This document shows positions 51,380-61,358 of a stretch of 64,000 nt of DNA, piece after piece. The stretch is from Sacculina carcini. Lineage: Eukaryota; Arthropoda; Thecostraca; Sacculinidae. The DNA lies in contig OU696581.1 of NCBI GenBank assembly GCA_916048095.2, forward strand, positions 5,179,445 to 5,243,444, read 5' to 3'. The position numbers and the translations under genes are program-made. Within the stretch, counting starts at the first letter, position 1. Each line of letters opens with the position of its first letter. Below the pieces are notes generated by a model. The model was not told the DNA's origin. It saw nothing but the letters and a program-made list of their open reading frames with translations, and made no database searches.

Positions 51380-51396
51380 GAGGTCCTCGGGGTTCG
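51374..51396. repeat. Imperfect palindrome inside the core
   Basis: On the + strand CGAACCGAGG and CCTCGG(GG)TTCG flank a single T. The 10-bp arms pair perfectly if two G residues are bulged. The inner 13 bases CCGAGGTCCTCGG are a 6-bp inverted repeat around one base. One arm is part of the B-box. The opposite arm gives a weaker B-box-like GGTTCGAGCAG on the + strand. It occurs at m-54 to m-32. Cores 50993, 52714, 56732 and 59404 lose one C of it (GTCTCGG) and marker 60664 has CCTCTTGG. Confidence 0.7.
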
Positions 51397-51408
51397 AGCA
51401 GAGTCTTA

Positions 51409-51421
51409 CGCGGTCCGGCCA
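51409..51421 (-). promoter_or_regulatory. A-box-like motif (reference copy)
   Basis: The - strand TGGCCGGACCGCG fits the A-box pattern TRGCNNAGYNGG at the start and at several later positions, but has GA where AG is expected. It lies at m-19 to m-7, 42 nt upstream of the B-box. Because two core positions deviate, promoter strength cannot be judged from sequence. Markers 52343 and 56379 carry a further change here (CGCAGTCC on the + strand). Markers 55113 and 63189 have GCGGTTCGG. Confidence 0.45.
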
Positions 51422-51455
51422 TTGTAGATGTTCAAGAGAGATGGTTTATATGTGG

Positions 51456-51463
51456 TATATATA
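51456..51463 (-). promoter_or_regulatory. TATA-like element upstream of the tRNA-like head
   Basis: TATATATA lies at m+28 to m+35. On the - strand this is about 28-35 nt upstream of where a tRNA 5' end would fall, the usual place for a Pol III-assisting TATA box in several plant and yeast tRNA genes. It is kept in nearly all cores but lost in the short-core subfamily (markers 2845, 4962, 8269, 11720, 13372) and in marker 1460. The sequence is low-complexity, so a chance match is possible. Confidence 0.4.
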
Positions 51464-53753
51464 GTGCGCAAGCACGAGTGTACAATTAATTTTCTTTATT
51501 TTCTTTATTTTCTTTATTTTCTTTATTTTCTTTATTTTCTTTATTTTCTTTATTTTCTTTATTGTCTTTATTTTCTTTATTTTCTTTATTTTCTTTATTT
51601 TCTTTATTTTCTTTATTTTCTTTATTTTCTTTATTTTCTTTATTTTCTTTATTTTCTTTATTTTCTTTATTTTCTTTATTTTCTTTATTTTCTTTATTTT
51701 CTTTATTTTCTTTATTTTCTTTATTTTCTTTATTTTCTTTATTTTCTTTAATTTCTTTAATTCATCCAATTTATTTCGATTATTTGTGTGTAGAGTTTAG
51801 TGTTGAGTGAAGAAAGATATTACATGGCTGGGATTCGAACCGAGGTCCTCGGGGTTCGAGCAGAGTCTTACGCGGTCCGGCCATTGTAGATGTTCAAGAG
51901 AGATGGTTTATATGTGGTATATATAGTGCGCAAGCACGAGTGTACAATTAATTTTCTTTATTTTCTTTATTTTCTTTATTTTCTTTATTTTCTTTATTTT
52001 CTTTATTTTCTTTATTTTCTTTATTTTCTTTATTTTCTTTATTTTCTTTATTTTCTATATTTTCTTTATTTTCTTTATTTTCTTTATTTTCTCTATTTTC
52101 TTTATTTTCTTTATTTTCTTTATTAAATTTATTTTCTTTATTTTCTTTATTTTCTTTATTTTCTTTATTTTCTTTATTTTCTTTATTTTCTTTATTTTCT
52201 TTATTTTCTTTAATTCATCCAATTTATTTCGATTATTTGTGTGTAGAGTATAGTGTTGAGTGAAGAAAGTTATTACCTGGCTGGGATTAGAACCGAGGTC
52301 CTCGGGGTTCGAGCAGAGTCTTACGCAGTCCGGCCATTGTAGATGTTCAAGAGAGATGGTTTATATGTGGTATATATAGTGCGCAAGCACGAGTGTACAA
52401 TTAATTTTCTTTATTTTCTTTATTTTCTTTATTTTCTTTATTTTCTTTATTTTCTTTATTTTCTTTATTGTCTTTATTTTCTTTATTTTCTTTATTTTCT
52501 TTATTTTCTTTATTTTCTTTATTTTCTATATTTTCTTTATTTTCTTTATTTTCTTTATTTTCTTTATTTTCTTTATTTTCTTTAATTCATCCAATTTATT
52601 TCGATTATGTGTGTGTAGAGTTTAGTGTTGAGTGAAGAAAGATATTACCTGGCTGGGATTCGAACCGAGGTCTCGGGGTTCGAGCAGAGTCTTACGCGGT
52701 CCGGCCATTGTAGATGTTCAAGAGAGATGGTTTATATGTGGTATATATAGTGCGCAAGCACGAGTGTACAATTAATTTTCTTTATTTTCTTTATTTTCTT
52801 TAATTTCTTTAATTTCTTTAATATCTTTAATTTCTTTATTTTCTTTATTTTCTTTATTTTCTTTATTTTCTTTATTTTCTTTATTTTCTTTATTTTCATT
52901 ATTTTCATTATTTCCTTTATTTTCTTTATTTTCTTTATTTTCTTTATTTTCTTTATTTTCTTTATTTTCTTTATTTTCTTTATTTTCTTTATTTTCTTTA
53001 TTTTCTTTATTTTCTTTATTTTCTTTATTTTCTTTATTTTCTTTAATTCATCCAATTTATTTCGATTATTTGTGTGTAGAGTTTAGTGTTGAGTGAAGAA
53101 AGTTATTACCTGGCTGGGATTCGAACCGAGGTCCTCGGGGTTCGAGCAGAGTCTTACGCGGTCCGGCCATTGTAGATGTTCAAGAGAGATGGTTTATATG
53201 TGGTATATATAGTGCGCAAGCACGAGTGTACAATTAATTTTCTTTATTTTCTTTATTTTCTTTATTTTCTTTATTTTCTTTATTTTCTTTATTTTCTTTA
53301 TTGTCTTTATTTTCTTTATTTTCTTTATTTTCTTTATTTTCTTTATTTTCTATATTTTCTTTATTTTCTTTATTTTCTTTATTTTCTTTATTTTCTTTAT
53401 TTTCTTTATTTTCTTTATTTTCTTTATTTTCTTTATTTTCTTTATTTTCTTTATTTTCTTTATTTTCTTTATTTTCTTTATTTTCTTTATTTTCTTTATT
53501 TTCTTTATTTTCTTTATTTTCTTTATTTTCTTTATTTTCTTTATTTTCTTTAATTTCTTTAATTCATCCAATTTATTTCGATTATTTGTGTGTAGAGTTT
53601 AGTGTTGAGTGAAGAAAGATATTACATGGCTGGGATTCGAACCGAGGTCCTCGGGGTTCGAGCAGAGTCTTACGCGGTCCGGCCATTGTAGATGTTCAAG
53701 AGAGATGGTTTATATGTGGTATATATAGTGCGCAAGCACGAGTGTACAATTAA

Positions 53754-54292
53754 TTTTCTTTATTTTCTTTATTTTCTTTATTTTCTTTATTTTCTTTATT
53801 TTCTTTATTTTCTTTATTTTCTTTATTTTCTTTATTTTCTTTATTTTCTTTATTTTCTTTATTTTCTTTATTTTCTTTATTTTCTTTATTTTCTTTATTT
53901 TCTTTATTTTCTTTATTTTCTTTATTTTCTTTATTTTCTTTATTTTCTTTATTTTCTTTATTTTCTTTATTTTCTTTATTTTCTTTATTTTCTTTATTTT
54001 CTTTATTTTCTTTATTTTCTTTATTTTCTTTATTTTCTTTATTTTCTTTATTTTCTTTATTTTCTTTATTTTCTTTATTTTCTTTATTTTCTTTATTTTC
54101 TTTATTTTCTTTATTTTCTTTATTTTCTTGATTTTCTTTATTTTCTTTATTTTCTTTATTTTCTTTATTTTCTTTATTTTCTTTATTTTCTTTATTTTCT
54201 TTATTTTCTTTATTTTCTTCATTTTCTTTATTTTCTATATTTTCTTTATTTTCTTTATTTTCTTTATTTTCTTTATTTTCTTTATTTTCTTT
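53754..54292. repeat. Long 9-mer tract (about 60 copies)
   Basis: Mostly pure, with single TTTTCTTGA near 54127, TTTTCTTCA near 54218 and TTTTCTATA near 54235. Confidence 0.92.
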
Positions 54293-55174
54293 AATTCATC
54301 CAATTTATTTCGATTATTTGTGTGTAGAGTTTAGTGTTGAGTGAAGAAAGTTATTACCTGGCTGGGATTCGAACCGAGGTCCTCGGGGTTCGAGCAGGGT
54401 CTTACGCGGTCCGGCCATTGTAGATGTTCAAGAGAGATGGTTTATATGTGGTATATATAGTGCGCAAGCACGAGTGTACAATTAATTTTCTTTATTTTCT
54501 TTATTTTCTTTATTTTCTTTATTTTCTTTATTTTCTTTATTTTCTTTATTTTCTTTATTGTCTTTATTTTCTTTATTTTCTTTATTTTCTTTATTATCTT
54601 TATTTTCTTTATTTTCTTTATTTTCTTTATTTTCTTTATTTTCTTTATTTCTTTATTTTCTTTATTTTCTTTATTTTCTTTAATTCATCCAATTTATTTC
54701 GATTATTTGTGTGTAGAGTTTAGTGTTGAGTGAAGAAAGTTATTACCTGGCTGGGATTCGAGCCGAGGTCCTCGGGGTTCGAGCAGAGTCTTACGCGGTC
54801 CGGCCATTGTAGATGTTCAAGAGAGATGGTTTATATGTGGTATATATAGTGCGCAAGCACGAGTGTACAATTGATTTTCTTTATTTTCTTTATTTTCTTT
54901 ATTTTCTTTATTTTCTTTATTTTCTTTATTTTCTTTATTTTCTTTATTTTCTTTATTTTCTTTATTTTCTTTAATTTCTTTAATTCATCCAATTTATTTC
55001 GATTATTTGTGTGTAGAGTTTAGTGTTGAGTGAAGAAAGCTATTACCTGGCTGGGATTCGAACCGAGGTCCTCGGGGTTCGAGCAGAGTCTTACGCGGTT
55101 CGGCCATTGTAGATGTTCAAGAGAGATGGTTTATATGTGGTATATATAGTGCGCAAGCACGAGTGTACAATTGA

Positions 55175-55866
55175 TTTTCTTTATTTTCTTTATTTTCTTT
55201 ATTTTCTTTATTTTCTTTATTTTCTTTATTTTCTTTATTTTCTTTATTTTCTTTATTTTCTTTATTTTCTTTATTTTCTTTATTTTCTTTATTTTCTTTA
55301 TTTTCTTTATTTTCTTTATTTTCTTTATTTTCTTTATTTTCTTTATTTTCTTTATTTTCTTTATTTTCTTTATTTTCTTTATTTTCTTTATTTTCTTTAT
55401 TTTCTTTATTTTCTTTATTTTCTTTATTTTCTTTATTTTCTTTATTTTCTTTATTTTCTTTATTTTCTTTATTTTCTTTATTTTCTTTATTTTCTTCATT
55501 TTCTTCATTTTCTTCATTTTCTTTATTTTCTTTATTTTCTTTATTTTCTTTATTTTCTTTATTTTCTTTATTTTCTTTATTTTCTTTATTTTCTTTATTT
55601 TCTTTATTTTCTTTATTTTCTTTATTTTCTTTATTTTCTTTATTTTCTTTATTTTCTTTATTTTCTTTATTTTCTTTATTTTCTTTATTTTCTTTATTTT
55701 CTTTATTTTCTTTATTTTCTTTATTTTCTTTATTTTCTTTATTTTCTTTATTTTCTTTATTTTCTATATTTTCTTTATTTTCTTTATTTTCTTTATTTTC
55801 TTTATTTTCTTTATTTTCTTTATTTTCTTTATTTTCTTTATTTTCTTTATTTTCTTTATTTTCTTT
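55175..55866. repeat. Very long 9-mer tract (about 77 copies)
   Basis: Contains three TTTTCTTCA at about 55495-55518 and one TTTTCTATA near 55765. Otherwise pure. The preceding core has GCGGTTCGG in the A-box-like region, also seen at marker 63189. Confidence 0.92.
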
Positions 55867-56247
55867 AATTCATCCAATTTATTTCGATTATTTGTGTGTA
55901 GAGTTTAGTGTTGAGTGAAGAAAGTTATTACCTGGCTGGGATTCGAACCGAGGTCCTCGGGGTTCGAGCAGAGTCTTACGCGGTCCGGCCATTGTAGATG
56001 TTCGAGAGAGATGGTTTATATGTGGTATATATAGTGCGCAAGCACGAGTGTACAATTAATTTTCTTTATTTTCTTTATTTTCTTTATTTTCTTTATTTTC
56101 TTTATTTTCTTTATTTTATTTATTTTCTTTATTTTCTTTATTTTCTTTATTTTCTTTATTTTCTTTATAAAATTTATTTTCTTTATTTTCTTTATTTTCT
56201 TTATTTTCTTTATTTTCTTTATTTTCTTTATTTTCTTTATTTTCTTT

Positions 56248-58901
56248 AATTCATCCAATTTATTTCGATTATTTGTGTGTAGAGTTTAGTGTTGAGTGAA
56301 GAAAGTTATTACCTGGCTGGGATTCGAACCGAGGTCCTCGGGGTTCGAGCAGAGTCTTACGCAGTCCGGCCATTGTAGATGTTCAAGAGAGATGGTTTAT
56401 ATGTGGTATATATAGTGCGCAAGCACGAGTGTACAATTAATTTTCTTTATTTTCTTTATTTTCTTTATTTTCTTTATTTTCTTTATTGTCTTTATTTTCT
56501 TTATTTTCTTTATTTTCTTTATTTTCTATATTTTCTTTATTTTCTTTATTTTCTTTATTTTCTTTATTTTCTTTATTTTCTTTATTTTCTTTATTTTCTT
56601 TAATTCATCCAATTTATTTCGATTATGTGTGTGTAGAGTTTAGTGTTGAGTGAAGAAAGATATTACCTGGCTGGGATTCGAACCGAGGTCTCGGGGTTCG
56701 AGCAGAGTCTTACGCGGTCCGGCCATTGTAGATGTTCAAGAGAGATGGTTTATATGTGGTATATATAGTGCGCAAGCACGAGTTTACAATTAATATTCTT
56801 TATTTTCTTTATTTTCTTTATTTTCTTAAATTTCTTTAATTTCTTTAATATCTTTAATTTCTTTATTTTTGTTTATTTTCTTTATTTTCTTTATTTTCTT
56901 TATTTTCTTTATTTTCTTTATTTTCTTTATTTTCATTATTTCCTTTATTTTCTTTATTTTCTTTATTTTCTTTATTTTCTTTATTTTCTTTATTTTCTTT
57001 ATTTTCTTTATTTTCTTTATTTTCTTTATTTTCTTTATTTTCTTTATTTTCTTTATTTTCTTTATTTTCTTTATTTTCTTTATTTTCTTTATTTTCTTTA
57101 TTTTCTTTATTTTCTTTAATTCATCCAATTTATTTCGATTATTTGTGTGTAGAGCTTAGTGTTGAGTGAAGAAAGTTATTACCTGGCTGGGATTCGAACC
57201 GAGGTCCTCGGGGTTCGAGCAGAGTCTTACGCGGTCCGGCCATTGTAGATGTTCAAGAGAGATGGTTTATATGTGGTATATATAGTGCGCAAGCACGAGT
57301 GTACAATTAATTTTCTTTATTTTCTTTATTTTCTTTATTTTCTTTATTTTCTTTATTTTCTTTATTTTCTTTATTTTCTTTATTTTCTTTATTTTCTTTA
57401 TTTTCTTTATTTTCTTTATTTTCTTTATTTTCTTTATTTTCTTTATTTTCTTTATTTTATTTATTTTCTTTATTTTCTTTATTTTCTTTATTTTCTTTAT
57501 TTTCTTTATTTTCTTTATTTTCTTTATTTTCTTTATTTTCTTTATTTTCTTTATTTTCTTTATTTTCTTTATTTTCTTTAATTCATCCAATTTATTTCGA
57601 TTATTTGTGTGTAGAGTTTAGTGTTGAGTGAAGAAAGATATTACCTGGCTGGGATTCGAACCGATGTCCTCGGGGTTCGAGCAGAGTCTTACGCGGTCCG
57701 GCCATTGTAGATGTTCAAGAGAGATGGTTTATATGTGGTATATATAGTGCGCAAGCACGAGTGTACAATTAATTTTCTTTATTTTCTTTATTTTCTTTAT
57801 TTTCTTTATTTTCTTTATTTTCTTTATTTTCTTTATTTTCTTTATTTTCTTTATTTTCTTTATTTTCTTTATTTTCTTTATTTTCTTTATTTTCTTTATT
57901 TTCTTTATTTTCTTTATTTTCTTTATTTTCTTTATTTTCTTTATTTTCTTTATTTTCTTTATTTTCTTTATTTTCTTTATTTTCTTTATTTTCTTTATTT
58001 TCTTTATTTTCTTTATTTTCTTTAATTTCTTTAATTCATCCAATTTATTTAGATTATTTGTGTGTAGAGTTTAGTGTTGAGTGAAGAAAGTTATTACCTG
58101 GCTGGGATTCGAACCGAGGTCCTCGGGGTTCGAGCAGAGTCTTACGCGGTCCGGCCATTGTAGATGTTCAAGAGAGATGGTTTATATGTGGTATATATAG
58201 TGCGCAAGCACGAGTGTACAATTGATTTTCTTTATTTTCTTTATTTTCTTTATTTTCTTTATTTTCTTTATTTTCTTTATTTTCTTTATTTTCTTTATTT
58301 TCTTTATTTTCTTTATTTTCTTTATTTTCTTTATTTTCTTTATTTTCTTTATTTTCTTTATTTTCTTTATTTTCTTTATTTTCTTTATTTTCTTTATTTT
58401 CTTTATTTTCTTTATTTTCTTTATTTTCTTTATTTTCTTTATTTTCTTTATTTTCTTTATTTTCTTTATTTTCTTTATTTTCTTTATTTTCTTTATTTTC
58501 TTTAATTCATCCAATTTATTTCGATTATTTGTGTGTAGAGTTTAGTGTTGAGTGAAGAAAGATATTACATGGCTGGGATTCGAGCCGAGGTCCTCGGGGT
58601 TCGAGCAGAGTCTTACGCGGTCCGGCCATTGTAGATGTTCAAGAGAGATGGTTTATATGTGGTATATATAGTGCGCAAGCACGAGTGTACAATTGATTTT
58701 CTTTATTTTCTTTATTTTCTTTATTTTCTTTATTTTCTTTATTTTCTTTATTTTCTTTATTTTCTTTATTTTCTTTATTTTCTTTATTTTCTTTATTTTC
58801 TTTATTTTCTTTATTTTCTTTATTTTCTTTATTTTCTTGATTTTCTTTATTTTTTTTTTTTCTTTATTTTCTTTATTTTCTTTATTTTCTTTAATTTCTT
58901 T
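56248..58901. repeat. Six units including the third P-Q pair
   Basis: Markers 56379 (P), 56732 (Q), 57249, 57711, 58164, 58635. The Q unit has GAGTTTACAATTAATATTC where others have GAGTGTACAATTAATTTTC. The core at 57118 has GAGCTTAGTG, shared with the core following the fourth Q. Marker 57711 has CCGATGTCC, and the core at 58033 has TTTAGATTATT. Confidence 0.85.
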
Positions 58902-60532
58902 AATTCATCCAATTTATTTCGATTATTTGTGTGTAGAGTTTAGTGTTGAGTGAAGAAAGTTATTACCTGGCTGGGATTCGAACCGAGGTCCTCGGGGTTC
59001 GAGCAGAGTCTTACGCGGTCCGGCCATTGTAGATGTTCAAGAGAGATGGTTTATATGTGGTATATATAGTGCGCAAGCACGAGTGTACAATTAATTTTCT
59101 TTATTTTCTTTATTTTCTTTATTTTCTTTATTTTCTTTATTTTCTTTATTGTCTTTATTTTCTATATTTTCTTTATTTTCTTTATTTTCTATATTTTCTT
59201 TATTTTCTTTATTTTCTTTATTTTCTTTATTTTCTTTATTTTCTTTATTTTCTTTATTTTCTTTATTTTCTTTAATTCATCCAATTTATTTCGATTATGT
59301 GTGTGTAGAGTTTAGTGTTGAGTGAAGAAAGATATTACCTGGCTGGGATTCGAACCGAGGTCTCGGGGTTCGAGCAGAGTCTTACGCGGTCCGGCCATTG
59401 TAGATGTTCAAGAGAGATGGTTTATATGTGGTATATATAGTGCGCAAGCACGAGAGTACAATTAATTTTCTTTATTTTCTTTATTTTCTTTAATTTCTTT
59501 AATTTCTTTAATATCTTTAATTTCTTTATTTTCTTTATTTTCTTTATTTTCTTTATTTTCTTTATTTTCTTTATTTTCTTTATTTTCTTTATTTTCTTTA
59601 TTTTCATTATTTCCTTTATTTTCTTTATTTTCTTTATTTTCTTTATTTTCTTTATTTTCTTTATTTTCTTTATTTTCTTTATTTTCTTTATTTTCTTTAT
59701 TTTCTTTATTTTCTTTATTTTCTTTATTTTCTTTATTTTCTTTATTTTCTTTATTTTCTTTAATTCATCCAATTTATTTCGATTATTTGTGTGTAGAGCT
59801 TAGTGTTGAGTGAAGAAAGTTATTACCTGGCTGGGATTCGAACCGAGGTCCTCGGGGTTCGAGCAGAGTCTTACGCGGTCCGGCCATTGTAGATGTTCAA
59901 GAGAGATGGTTTATATGTGGTATATATAGTGCGCAAGCACGAGTGTACAATTAATTTTCTTTATTTTCTTTATTTTCTTTATTTTCTTTATTGTCTTTAT
60001 TTTCTTAATTTTCTTTATTTTCTTTATTTTCTTTATTTTCTTTATTTTCTTTATTTTCTTTATTTTCTTTATTTTCTTTATTTTCTTTATTTTCTTTATT
60101 TTCTTTAATTCATCCAATTTATTTCGATTATTTGTGTGTAGAGTTTAGTGTTGAGTGAAGAAAGATATTACCTGGCTGGGATTCGAACCGAGGTCCTCGG
60201 GGTTCGAGCAGAGTCTTACGCGGTCCGGCCATTGTAGATGTTCAAGAGAGATGGTTTATATGTGGTATATATAGTGCGCAAGCACGAGTGTACAATTAAT
60301 TTTCTTTATTTTCTTTATTTTCTTTATTTTCTTTATTTTCTTTATTTTCTTTATTTTCTTTATTTTCTTTATTTTCTTTATTTTCTTTATTTTCTTTATT
60401 TTCTTTATTTTCTTTATTTTCTTTATTTTCTTTATTTTCTTTATTTTCTTTATTTTCTTTATTTTCTTTATTTTCTTTATTTTCTTTATTTTCTTTATTT
60501 TCTTTATTTTCTTTATTTTCTTTATTTTCTTT
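58902..60532. repeat. Four units including the fourth P-Q pair
   Basis: Markers 59033 (P), 59404 (Q), 59893, 60238. Q here has CACGAGAGTAC, a private change. The Q deletion GTCTCGG and the TTTAATATC signature are intact. P has two TTTTCTATA. Confidence 0.85.
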
Positions 60533-61352
60533 AATTCATCCAATTTATTTCGATTATTTGTGTGTAGAGTTTAGTGTTGAGTGAAGAAAGATATTACCTG
60601 GCTGGGATTCGAACCGAGGTCCTCTTGGTTCGAGCAGAGTCTTACGCGGTCCGGCCATTGTAGATGTTCAAGAGAGATGGTTTATATGTGGTATATATAG
60701 TGCGCAAGCACGAGTGTACAATTTATTTTCTTTATTTTCTTTATTTTCTTTATTTTCTTTATTTTCTTTATTTTCTTTATTTTCTTTATTTTCTTTATTT
60801 TCTTTATTTTCTTTATTTTCTTTATTTTCTTTATTATCTTTATTTTCTTTATTTTCTTTATTTTCTTATTTTCTTTATTTTCTTTATTTTCTTTATTTTC
60901 TTTATTTCTTTATTTTCTTTATTTTCTTTATTTTCTTTAATTCATCCAATTTATTTCGATTATTTGTGTGTAGAGTTTAGTGTTGAGTGAAGAAAGTTAT
61001 TACCTGGCTGGGATTCGAGCCGAGGTCCTCGGGGTTCGAGCAGAGTCTTACGCGGTCCGGCCATTGTAGATGTTCAAGAGAGATGGTTTATATGTGGTAT
61101 ATATAGTGCGCAAGCACGAGTGTACAATTGATTTTCTTTATTTTCTTTATTTGCTTTATTTTCTTTATTTTCTTTATTTTCTGTATTTTCTTTATTTTCT
61201 TTATTTTCTTTATTTTCTTTATTTTCTTTATTTTCTTTATTTTCTTTATTTTCTTTATTTTCTTTATTTTCTTTATTTTCTTTATTTTCTTTATTTTCTT
61301 TAATTCATCCAATTTATTTCGATTATTTGTGTGTAGAGTTTAGTGTTGAGTG

Positions 61353-61358
61353 AAAAAA
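61353..61358 (-). terminator. Possible Pol III terminator (T6 on the - strand)
   Basis: The + strand reads GTGAAAAAAGTT where other cores have GTGAAGAAAGTT. On the - strand this makes six T residues beginning 16 nt after the B-box, about where a tRNA gene would end. It is one of only two cores with this change. Confidence 0.4.

Larger units (their letters stand above)
51358..51428 (-). pseudogene. tRNA-like head segment (reference copy), not a functional tRNA
   Basis: The - strand reads TGGCCGGACCGCGTAAG, then about 25 nt, then GGTTCGAATCCCAGCCAGG. The second part looks like a tRNA T-arm. The first resembles the D-arm of leucine or serine tRNAs, which commonly begin TGGCCGAG. The 42-nt spacing between A- and B-box starts is close to the 44 expected in a class I tRNA. 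The T-stem has one C-C mismatch. The seven bases before the A-box (TCTACAA) do not pair with those after the T-arm, so no acceptor stem forms. I therefore call a degenerate tRNA-derived promoter head, repeated in almost every core at m-70 to m. The parent tRNA identity is uncertain. Confidence 0.55.
51297..51489 (-). repeat. Reference copy of the conserved core (marker 51428), SINE-like on the - strand
   Basis: This copy carries the commonest base at every variable site, so it serves as the reference. On the - strand the order is: leader with TATATATA (51456-51463), A-box-like motif (51409-51421), B-box (51369-51379), a body of about 70 nt (51297-51368), then the (AAAGAAAAT)n tract. A Pol III head, an unrelated body and a simple-repeat 3' tail is the usual build of a tRNA-derived SINE. 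No target-site duplications are visible, because each tail abuts the next leader. Variable sites in other copies: m+3 (T/C/A), GCAGAGTC/GCAGGGTC/GCATGGTC/GCAGTC, GAAAGTTATT/GAAAGATATT, ATTCGAACC/ATTCGAGCC, GTCCTCGG/GTCTCGG and GCGCAAGC/GCGTAAGC. Confidence 0.85.
49414..52211. repeat. Six units including the first P-Q pair
   Basis: Markers 49545, 49971, 50604 (P), 50993 (Q), 51428, 51890. P has one TTGTCTTTA and one later TTTTCTATA. The Q core has TATGTGTGTG and a 1-bp deletion, GAGGTCTCGGGG. Its tract starts with several TTTAATTTC repeats, one TTTAATATC, then TTTTCATTA and TTTCCTTTA. Marker 49971 shares GGTGTATATG and GCGCAATCAC with marker 6592. The core starting at 50473 has AATTCACCAAATTTA, a private change. 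Confidence 0.85.
52212..56247. repeat. Eight units including the second P-Q pair
   Basis: Markers 52343 (P), 52714 (Q), 53176, 53692, 54424, 54813, 55113, 55998. The P core has three private changes: GAGTATAGTG, GATTAGAACC and CGCAGTCC. The last of these is shared with marker 56379. Marker 55998 has ATGTTCGAGAG. The Q tract holds extra pure repeats between TTTAATTTC and TTTTCATTA compared with 50993. Confidence 0.85.

Noticed and set aside
51374..51396. Rho-independent type terminator hairpin followed by T run
   Set aside because: The palindrome is not followed by a T run on either strand, and the architecture is not bacterial.
51358..51428. Functional tRNA gene on the - strand
   Set aside because: The B-box is perfect, but there is no acceptor stem, the T-stem has a C-C mismatch, the D-arm does not pair and no anticodon arm of normal shape is seen.
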